Assembly: GCF_000006405.1 (NCBI RefSeq)
Contig: NW_003217015.1
Location: 117,876 to 181,875 of the forward strand
Direction: 5' to 3'
DNA length: 64,000 nucleotides
Source: Perkinsus marinus ATCC 50983
Lineage: Eukaryota > Perkinsozoa > Perkinsida > Perkinsidae
Positions 38,501-47,143 of the stretch are shown here, in pieces (the stretch's first letter is position 1; each line of letters begins with the position of its first letter). A model generated the notes under the pieces. It ran no database searches, was not told where the DNA came from, and saw nothing but the letters and a program-made list of their open reading frames with translations. Made by a program: the position numbers and the translations under genes.

Positions 38501-41500
38501 ATTATTCAGGACGGTCGGGTTGGTCTACGGCTTGGTGGAGGCATTGCAGCTACATGCTAAGTTCGTGGATATGGACCGCGATGGGGATGAAGAACTCAGC
38601 AAGGAGGAACTCGTTGGGGTCGGCATCAAGGCTGAGGAGGCGGCTTGGGTGGGACGCCTACGGTGGATGGGGGGCCACTGATGGTCAATGCAGTTGAGGC
38701 ACCTCCTTGGTACTGTCAACAGCTCTTCGATATCAGAGAGGGAGTGGATGACGTTGGCGGGTACCTCCTATGAGGCGGCTCCTGATGCAGCTGTGTGGGT
38801 GGCGACCAAGTGAGGGCCGAGGGTTCCTATTAAGGACAATCATCGTGATATGATAGGCTACCCCAACGCGATAAGAACTATACGGTGGACTTGGCGAGAG
38901 TGATGGTAGTGGCGTTACGACAGCTGGATACTTTGACCAAGGACGAGGTGGAAGATGCCCGGGACTTCATTGACATCGATGGGGATGGTCGGTTGGGTTG
39001 ATGGTCCGGGGGCTCCGGTGTTGTTGTGGTTTTCTCAGGGAAGTTGTCAGCATCAGAATTCGGCTGTCTGAGGCTGCTAGGGGATATGCATCACGTGGTG
39101 GAGTTGATATTGCCGCTTGAAGGGGCTCTAGAGGCCCCGCCTGTCGCGGAAGACTTGACTGAGGTAGCTTTCGAAGAGTTGGGGAGGAGGATCAGGGGCG
39201 ATGAGAAGATATTCGGCGCGGAGGTGGGTCGGCGATCCAATGAGGGACTGCACCGGGCGGCTGATCTTGTCAGGCTTTCGCGCTTCTGTCCGACCCTAGA
39301 AGGAAGCTCATCCCGGTCCGGGTCCTCAGCAGGTGGATGCAGCTCCGCAATAGGAAGTGATGACGGCCTTGATAGAGTTCAGTAGGGTCTGTCCAGGCAC
39401 CTTCGGCCGGTGGCTGGGATGTTCTCTGCAATGAACATGGACTCGCTGTTCTACAGCTTGGACCGGGATAGGGATGGGAGGTTGTCGAGGGATGAGCTCA
39501 ACTGGGAGGAAGAGGATGCTCACTTGGTCTGGTCAGTGCCGGCGTCGAGGGCCAGAGCTCGCCTTGGTTCAGCTCATGGAGGAGTTGACTCGAACTGGAT
39601 CCCAAGGAGACCGGGCTGGGCTATCGAGGAAGAGTTTGCAGTACTGGGTTCTCGCCCATTCGACCCCTCGAGAGGCGAAGCTCGACATGATTGGGTGAGC
39701 TGGGGTCCGGTTCGGGGTGATCAGCACCTGCCTCAGTCGAAGGAGCACCGCTGGCAATTCGTCTGAGGAGGGGCTGAAGAGGCCTGAGGAGGGCGGGAAG
39801 GAGTGGCATAAGCCGACAAAGAGAAGGAAAGGCGTGAAGGCCGACCAGGGTGGGTGATATCTGAGATCGGTGGAATAATACGATGCAGACCGCAACCAGT
39901 CGCGAGGCCTTGGATATGAAAAGCTTCTCTATGGCGCGCCGGAGGGCGTCTCCCACCGGGACAAGTTCGGAGAGGCATTGAGGCGCGGCTTTGAGGCGGA
40001 CCTGAGCATCTCTTCTGATGGGGTATTGGGTACGTCGTCGTGGTTGCAACGGATGGTAGGAAGGGCCTGCAGGGGTGGTCGAGATCGCTCGCCCTCAGGT
40101 GCGCTCCTATTCGGGAAGCGCGACTACTGAGGAGGCATCGGTATGGTCATTCACGACCTTGTCCTCTGGCATTGTCTCAGCAGTTACCTCATCTGACCGT
40201 ATCGGCCTACGTATCGGACATAGATGGCGATGGAGTCCTCTCCCATGCTGAGTTAAATGTCATGAGGGCCCATAGTGGGTCCTATAGGAGGCTGTTCCCA
40301 GTGGAGGTGAGCCCTAGTCTCGACCGCGGTCGTCACCCTTGTCCAGGTCCTGAAGCTGCTGGGAGATAATACTACTGGTACAGTGGACATGCAGTACTTT
40401 GAAGCCCTCCATCTGGCGACCAAACACTCAGCGTATGGGCTGCATGGGGAAGTGATCATATTGTTCTCAGCGCTCAGGAACCTTCCGTTGATTTACCGAT
40501 TTGTCGAGGCTTTACTGTTGCATGATCGATTCATGCAGTTTGATAAGGATGGCGACAATGAGCTCACCTTGGAGGAGGTCGAGATTAAGGCTGAGGACGC
40601 GGACAAGAGATGGGTGGGCTACTGCTCGGCTCGAGGGGATCCTGGAGGTCTGCGGACATTTAGTTCTTCGGAGTACTGGACTCTGACGGGTCTGGGAAAC
40701 TGTCACGAACAGAGTGGCAAAGGCTCGCTGGTCGCAGCCAAGATGCTACCCCTGCTGTCGTGAAGTGGATGGCAACGAATAAGTAGCCGAGGGGCTTTGA
40801 ATAGGTGGTCGTCCTTGGTGACCTTGTAGACTCCCGAGAAGGGATGATAGCGTTGAGAAGGATACCGCTATCGTCACTGTAAAGGTGATGGGTGAGCTGG
40901 CCAAGTCGGGCAAGCAGGATGTCGATGAGCTTGTTCGGTTCCTAGATGAGGATGGCGATGGTAAGTCTTTAGGCTTTCATCCCTCGAACTTCCACCAGTG
41001 CGCCAGGGCATTTCAGGCAAAGTGGCTCCTTCTGAATTCGGCCTGATTCGTCTGGCTTCGGATCTCATGCCCATCATGGAGGAGCTGATACCCTACGGGC
41101 CGCTGGGCCATGGTGTCGTCTCTGCCGATCTCACGCGAGGCACATTCCTTGAGCTTGACCAGACCCTCAAGGCTGGCAGAGGGATTTTTGCTGACTCGGT
41201 GGGCCCGTTGTTGGTCAGCTGTGGAAGGCCTCCCTTCAGAGCTTCGATGATTTGTCGGTGGATGGCGCGATCCCTTTGGAAGTGATCACTCCATGGACGA
41301 AATTGAGAGCCTCTAGGTGGGCTCTTTCGTTTGGAATCTATGTGACATCACAGTCGACGGAGTAGGTTACTCGGCCAGGCAGTGCAGCTCTTCGATGCGG
41401 CTTCTCTCGCCTCGCTATTCTATCATCTCGACACCGATAGGAACGGCCTCCTGTCAGCAGAGGAGCTCGGCTGGGATGAGACTTTCGATGAGGTAGGCAG

Positions 41501-44500
41501 CTACAAGGGGATGCTATACAATGTTCTCTTCAGATTGTTGACATACTGTGGGAAGATGAGGAGGAGGGAAGGCGGGGAGTGTCCCGTCAGGCGCTGCAGA
41601 AATGGGCTTACATCCGGACGGTCCCTTTAGAGACGCACTTCCTGTTATTTGAGTCCTCAATGCTTCGCGATGGCTATCTCAGCGACGGACTGTTACTTAG
41701 GCACCGCTCTCGGCTGGAGGTGTCCAGCGCTCCGGAATTGAAGATTCGGTTGAAGTCGCTGCTAAAAGGCGTGCCGGAAAAAGGCCATGGGAAGAAGCAT
41801 CGCGACAGCGAAGAGACGACTGAGGGACTCGAGTTCTTCGACTTGGACGGCAGTGGTGAGACGCGATGGGTCCTGTCACTGAGGCGGAGGTGGCCACAGG
41901 TGAAATCGAGGAGAGTGAGGCTGTTCTGGTACAGCTGCTACTTGGGCCCGATGCCGGCAGGGCGAGTTTTGAGGAGGTCTTTACTGACCTGCTGAAGAAG
42001 GCCTTTGGAGCTGATAGGGATCTGGGAGGCGCTATGGTGGAATCTATGTGGCACGTGAGGCTGACGGGGGCGATTTCGCCTTTGTTCTACCGCTGTTGTC
42101 CTTGGACTCGCAGGATTCCCTCTTCGAGATAGGCTCGCCGCGGCCTGAGGAGTCCACTGAGGGTCTTGATGCCGTCGCGGCATTTCATGATGTAGGCCAT
42201 GCTCATCACTGTTGCTGTGGTTGACTCATTTCAGAGGCGACCGATGGCGGTGTTCCCGGAGACTAGGCTGACACGGAGGAGTTGGATAGAGTTTGGACGC
42301 CAGCAGCTTGGGGCCGGTCGTACCTTTTCAGCCGAGGTGAAGCAGTAACCTACTGCTGGTCGTGGACGTACCCCTCAGGTCTTTGACTTATTGCGAAGCT
42401 GCGTCGGTCAGGAGGGCCTATCATGGAGAGGTCTCGAGAGCTTATATCGGGTTCTCAAGGACGGCCGGTAGGGGGATGTCGATTGGCCCGCTATAGTTGC
42501 ATCAGGGGGACGACTCGTCTTGTCAAACTCATGCGTTCGATTGGGTTGGAAGCGAGATTCACTGAGCTGGACGTTGACCGGGACGGATGGCTGTCGCGGG
42601 GCGACATGGGATGTGCCTCGGAGAGTTCTACTGTTGAGACCGCTACCGGCACTTCGAGCATCTGCGTAGGTGTCGACGTAGTGGTCCTTGGTATGACCCT
42701 CTCTAGTTGGCCTATGAGAGGCTCATGTCGTTGGTCCCGTCGGAGGCTCTTGGACGAGGGGAGTGGCAGGTCTTGGCCCTGATCGACCCAGAGACGCTAC
42801 CGCCAGCGGCCTCACTGTTCGTCTCTAAGTGAGCATCTCTGGTCATCGCTGGTTCAGCATAACGCAGATTGGCTCGGCGCTATGATGGGTCTGGCGATCC
42901 TCTTGCTGGTTATGAAGAGGTCCTCCGGGGCTTCCCTGATGCTGTACGTGTCTCCATTAAAGACTTCATCACTTCTACCGATGGTACGGCTGCTTTCATC
43001 ACGATCGAAGTGGTATCCTTCTAGTCGAGTTGACCATGACCATCATGCGCTTGGCTGTTGCGCGGGACGGACTGCTCCCGCTGGTCAGCAGTGAGGGAGA
43101 TGCAATTGTCGAAGCGGTCGGCCTGATGGATGCAAATACTGATGGCCACATAGACGCCCATGAGTTTATCGATTACGGCATGGCCGTGCACAGCCCTGAC
43201 GGGGTCTTTTCAATGGAGGTAGGGCCGCTGCGGGCAGCCTTGGGCCCAGCCTCGTCTTGTCCAATGCCTCAGACCTTCGACTCTCTCCTTGACATTGGTG
43301 CTGATACCATACCGGTGGAGGCTCTCGTGGTGTTCAGTCGACTTTGCGGCTGCGGAAGGTAGGGGATTCTGAATCGTTCCAGTTGGAACTTTTCTCTCTT
43401 TCTCCAGCGACTTGATTTCCCTCGTTGGGGCGGCCTTCAGTGCCGTCAATATGAAAGCGCGGTTCCAGATGTTGGACACTGACCATGATGGTGTCCTCTC
43501 TCGGGTCGAGCTTGTCGGTGCAGGAGGGACTGTCGGCCGCAGAGCTCTCAAGGTGGGGTTAGGAACTACCTTTTCCCCGCCTGGATGATGAGTCTATTAC
43601 TATGGTGGCCCGTTCAGTTGCTCTCGCTTATCGATATGGACAGCAGTGGGAGCATCTCTCTCAAGGAGTGGCAGCATTGGTCACGGCTGGAAGCGGCAGC
43701 ACCGATAGAACTCCGGCAAGTAGCCCTCTTGGTGGAATCCAGAGCGTCCCATGGGGCGTCGACGTGGACCTTTGATGGGCTCACCGGGGAGGCTCGAGTC
43801 CTCGCTGGAGAATATCTGGACTATAATGGCGATGGTGAGCTCATAATCATCATACTGTCTGAGGAGGTCTGCAGGCATGGTGTCGGCGCGGGAGTTGGGC
43901 ATGCTAGGGCTGCTGGGTGGTGAGGACTGGACCCGAAAGGTGTGGTATGAGCAGCTCTATCATGGGTTCGAGGCCGCTCTTGGAGCCTCGTTAAGCCCGG
44001 CAATGTCGTTGTTACAAACCGAGCATAAGACAATAGATGACGCAGCAGACAAACCTGAACGGGGAATGGACCTGAAGAGGTTTCGAGTGGGTCCTGCCCC
44101 TCATGGGCTGTGGTTTTGGAGCTGCAATGGACGACAGGGTCAATAGCTTGTCTCTCACGGGTTTCTAGTGTTGCGGTCATTGTGGCACTAAGTCATCCGT
44201 GAGATGATCTTCCTACTTTATCCTCAGGAATACCTGGGTGTTACATCTCCGAGCTCACACAATGCTGCAGTGGCAGCATTCGCCTACCTCGATACCGATG
44301 CTGATGGGAGAATCAATGCTGTGAGCGTGTCAGTCATTTGCCATTCTTGCATGCCCAAGCTGCCTGCAGGATGAAGGTTTGCGTGTCGAAGGGGTCAGAA
44401 AGTACCTCAGTGACTATGGCTTTATTCGTCTGGTCTCGGACACCATAGCCGTATGGACTCAGGAGGTGTGTTTGGAATTATCTCTTTGGTCCGGTCTAGG

Positions 44501-44870
44501 AGCCCATTTGGTGTCTTCCCTCAAGGTTACTCAAGGGTCTTCGACCGATACTGTTTCTCTAGTGCGACTCGCTGCTCACGGCGACGCTGACCAATGCAGC
44601 GCTCGTCAGCTCAGTGCTGAGCTCTATGAGGTGGGCGGCCGAGGCGGGTTTCTGAAGGGTGACGGGTCAATGTCGTTCGGCAATCAATGCCTCAGAGTGG
44701 TCAGTGCCGCGCAATGGGTCTTTTCTCAGTCCTACAACATTCACATCCCCGAGGGCTTGGTCGAGATTCCTTGGCAGTTGTGGCGACTGGTCGTCTGGAG
44801 GCACTTGACGAGCGAGTTCGTCGAGGGCGGAGATGAGATGAGCTCATGGCAGTCACTGCATATCGATTGA
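29553..44870 (+). CDS. Giant EF-hand protein B, tandem paralogue of A (interrupted by an assembly gap)
   Basis: Candidate start is MLGGVCPTRHPTSVG at 29553; a 38-nt intron after CAM leads to SYAFYNGYGRCVEVNES. Blocks homologous to gene A follow in the same order: CASDMRASVCEPYIGYY (about 29915), QCGALMEELQPASFIQLV (about 30160), PLEVEGDIEIINWRDTMSF (about 30720), and a block near 31090-31265 ending GLVYRAKRV. A single long acidic exon covers about 31.33-34.33 kb with two tandem repeats, then LHPFAPRLVYSSPGTHPP. Twenty-one readable EF-hand loops occupy 35082-44340. The shared C-terminal domain ends with TGA at 44868-44870. The protein would be very large and acidic. Ca2+ binding is predicted from the loops; cellular role is unknown. 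The 100-N gap at 30469 removes part of the N-terminal region, and not every exon boundary was resolved. Confidence 0.7.
30469..30568. other. Assembly gap, 100 N
   Basis: Exactly 100 N. Round-number gaps are usually placeholders, so the true length is unknown. It lies inside the N-terminal region of gene B and hides the segment that corresponds to about 19.3 kb of gene A. Confidence 1.
31827..32200 (+). repeat. 21-nt tandem repeat array with a 63-nt higher-order period
   Basis: About 17 head-to-tail 7-residue units of the type EDGHPEG, EDGHPEV or EDGHAEG. Three-unit blocks of the order GHPEG-GHPEV-GHAEG recur, giving a 63-nt higher-order repeat. The array is rich in Asp, Glu and His and degenerates at its 3' end (DDGHPAEEESHPEGQEGHH). 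Confidence 0.95.
33196..33785 (+). repeat. 63-nt tandem repeat, nine full units plus a partial
   Basis: Units encode EPVHGEDGVIEGVDDGRDG plus two variable residues (LP, VA or VP). Ten EPV starts are visible, the last in a partial unit (EPVRGEG). Identity between units is high; LP and VA variants partly alternate. Because 63 is divisible by three and the unit lacks stops in several frames, long open frames also appear on both strands; they are artefacts. Confidence 0.95.
35082..44340 (+). other. EF-hand array of gene B (21 readable loops)
   Basis: Loop starts: 35082 DEDGDGRVSLSE, 35561 DTNRDGYLSRYE, 36594 DRDGDGQLGRGE, 36744 DRDGSGWVSLSE, 36979 DVNGDG/YLDDHE, 37473 DIDKDGRVTLEE, 37912 DVDRDG/ELDEVE, 38574 DRDGDEELSKEE, 38972 DIDGDG/KLSASE, 39461 DRDRDGRLSRDE, 40217 DIDGDGVLSHAE, 40542 DKDGDNELTLEE, 40945 DEDGDG/KVAPSE, 41430 DTDRNGLLSAEE, 41840 DLDGSG/EIEESE, 42570 DVDRDGWLSRGD, 43129 DANTDGHIDAHE, 43475 DTDHDGVLSRVE, 43633 DMDSSGSISLKE, 43819 DYNGDG/MVSARE, 44291 DTDADGRINA/DE. 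A slash marks an intron. Split loops are usually followed by hydrophobic stretches like EFGLIRL. A degenerate split loop occurs near 35820. Confidence 0.85.
44375..44870 (+). other. C-terminal domain of giant gene B
   Basis: About 160 residues with YLSDYGFIRLVSDT, LVRLAAHGDADQCSARQLS, ELYEVGGRGGFL, VEIPWQLWRLVVWRHLTSEF. It follows the last split EF-hand and is homologous to 29078-29471. In gene A it is cut by introns, whereas here the ORF is continuous. The paired Trp/Arg motif WRLxVWRHLT is the best search key. Confidence 0.75.
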
Positions 44871-45123
44871 AGCAGCATGTTTCCACTGCACCATGTTTCG
44901 CTACCATGACGTCAAATTTCTGATGTTGGTTGGCATTTGTGTTGGTCACCTCCCTTCTACCGCATTGAGTGCTTCAGAGTTTCGATCTCCATATACAACG
45001 TTGTGGATATTCTCTGTCATATTTCCACAATAGTTGTCCTTTTTTCTATTGTCTGGTATTTGCAAGATTGTGATCAACGAGCAGCTGATGGAATCTCTGC
45101 AGTTCCTTATATAGGATGTTTGT

Positions 45124-46260
45124 ATGATGAGCGAAGGCGATAGAAGCAACGGGAGTTCGCAGTGTCGCGCGTGTAAAAACTGTGCATAATGGTAGGAGAC
45201 TGCTATTACTATTACTATTAGCCTACTTTTTTTAGTTTTTAGCCAAATCTCGGAGAGTCTCTAGCTGAGTGGGAGAGAAGGCTACAGGAGCTTGCTTATA
45301 CAGGACCAGGACGTGGAGAAGCGCCTGGGAAGAAGCAGGTTGCTGATAGGTTCAAAAAGGTACTGAATTGCCCATACAAGGGTCGGGGTCGTAATTGTGT
45401 ATCTATCCGTGATCACTTTCGCGGCGGGTTGCGAGAGTGTACGTGTAGTGTGCTTTCAGATTGCACGAGAGGGGGGCTCAGAAGACGCTGTATCGAGTCA
45501 TAAGAGGCCTTTAACTCCGCTGGGTTCTGTCGACCCTGCGGCTCCAGAGCCGAGTTGTAAGGAGCAGAAAGCAAACTCGTCGACTGCTCGCGAGTCTATC
45601 TCCGGAGGTGAAAGAGCATGTGCTAGCGAACCCGTATCGCAGACCGAAATAGTGGTGCCTTTACCCAAAGGTTTACAATGTCTCAATATATCCGAGTTGA
45701 AACACCTCGAAATAGGGTGGGCACCGGATAAACAGGGATATCTTCGACATTTTGTATGGGCTCCGCTGTCGGGCCGCTGCCCTGCATGTAACACTTCTCG
45801 AATCTCCGCTCATACTGCTGGGCGTACCAAACTTTGCTACAGGATTGGGCTACCGTATAGCTTACAAAATATTGTGTTTAGATGTCTCGACTGTAAGGGT
45901 TATTGGGTGTCGACAGACGAAAGATACTGCAGAACACTGAGTAGCACTACTATGTGCCGACAGCAGTTCATCACCAGCGGCTCAGCGATCATCAGAGAGC
46001 GGTCATAAAGAAAACCAGATCGAAGGAGATCCTTGGCCATAGGAGGTGGGCCGGAGACCAAGGTTGAACGATGCTGCACCATCTGTGCGCAACCATGGAG
46101 CAGCATCTATAAGAGTCTCAGGCATTGTTATATTGGTCAGGGTGTTGTTTTCTGTCTGTTTTCTGATGACCCATCCATATTGGTCGGCTACGAAGCGGAG
46201 AAGCAAGCTCGCTTGAAGGGGCATTGGAAGAAGCCAAATGATGAATGCAGAAGAAAATGA
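45124..46260 (+). CDS. Unknown protein with paired CxxC (zinc-binding-like) motifs
   Basis: A likely first exon starts MMSEGDRSNGSSQCRACKNC at 45124. A second piece at about 45241-45360 reads LAEWERRLQELAYTGPGRG. The main exon (to about 46005) contains SGRCPACNTSRISAHTAGR then VFRCLDCKGYWVSTDERYC. The final exon reads CCTICAQPWSSIYKSLRHCY and ends HWKKPNDECRRK. Pairs of CxxC suggest zinc coordination. The CPxC...CxxC spacing recalls zinc domains of transposon-associated proteins, but I cannot assign one. Exon junction phases were not all satisfied, so parts may be pseudogenised. Confidence 0.45.
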
Positions 46261-46364
46261 GGATGCATGAATTGGTGTATTTATTTGCTCAATGTTGCGT
46301 CTGGGGGGTTTGGTGTGGGTGAATGGTAGGAATAGTGCTTTTCAGTGGCATTTCAGGCTAATTT

Positions 46365-46456
46365 TTCCCCTTCTTTCTCCTCTTCTTTTTTCTTTTTCTC
46401 TTTCTGCTCTTTCTCTCTCCCCCTTCTCTTCCTCTTTTCTTTTCCCCCTCCTTTTC
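46365..46456 (+). repeat. Polypyrimidine (CT-rich) tract
   Basis: About 90 nt made almost entirely of C and T directly precedes the tRNA-like element; simple-sequence tract. Confidence 0.85.
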
Positions 46457-46469
46457 AGTATCTTTTGCC

Positions 46470-46543
46470 CCCAGCTTTGTGCAGCTGGATAGAATGTCTG
46501 CCTACGGAGCAGATGGTCGTAGGTTCGAATCCTGCATCGGGTA
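46470..46543 (+). tRNA. tRNA-Arg(ACG)-like sequence, probably a pseudogene or SINE head
   Basis: The anticodon arm TCTGC-CTACGGA-GCAGA is perfect, with anticodon ACG. The T arm GTAGG-TTCGAAT-CCTGC pairs with one G-T wobble and includes a consensus B box. The D loop AGCTGGATA is canonical, but the D stem has one mismatch. Only four of seven acceptor pairs form (CCCAGCT with ATCGGGT). A T6 run at 46552 could stop Pol III. The weak acceptor stem argues against a working tRNA. Confidence 0.55.
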
Positions 46544-46706
46544 TTTGATGATTTTTTATACTAGCTTGTTCGACCACACCATACAGGCTAACTGGAATTC
46601 ACAAGTTTATTGGCATTTAGTCATGTCCATGAGAAAACCATCGTTGCCGCTGAAAATATCTGAAGTTTGAGTTGTCAAGAAATATTCGTTGGCGAGTGGG
46701 ACTGTA

Positions 46707-47080
46707 CTATGCCCGTCCTCCCACAGAGTCAGACAGGCCCAGCCGAGTAAGGGGAAGGGTCGGCAGCATCTTGTTCATGAGCATCTGAATAGTCCCGTTG
46801 AAAGCCACAGGATGACATCTCCGTGTTCTCCTGCTTGAAGCCTCCTTTATGATAGGGAAGCATTGAACGGTTATCTGCTCGTTGTCATCGTAGTAGTGGC
46901 AGTTGTATCGGGATGGCGAAGGGGACACTCTGGTGATGCAGCAGCTTACTCTTCGGTGTGATGTCGGCTTGGAACTATAGGCTCCGGTACAAGGCTTGAG
47001 AGGAGCCCCACGCGACCATGGACAGATAGAGGGCTTCGTCACAATAACACCCCTTCACTGACCTTCTTTGGAGACTTCAT
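46707..47080 (-). CDS. Candidate small gene, function unknown
   Basis: A minus-strand frame ends at 46707 and contains YNCHYYDDNEQITVQCFPII and HPVAFNGTIQMLMNKMLPTL, with composition unlike random antisense. An upstream ATG at 47080 (MKSPKK) followed by a GTCAGT donor could be exon 1. The join to the main exon uses an AAG acceptor and is uncertain. No family recognised. It is divergent from INCENP with 63 bp between the two starts, which would place both promoters in that gap. Confidence 0.35.
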
Positions 47081-47143
47081 CCCTGCGACGCTGATGTTGA
47101 CTGTGATACACTCACCTTAGTTGTTTACTCCTCTTACCTCGAA

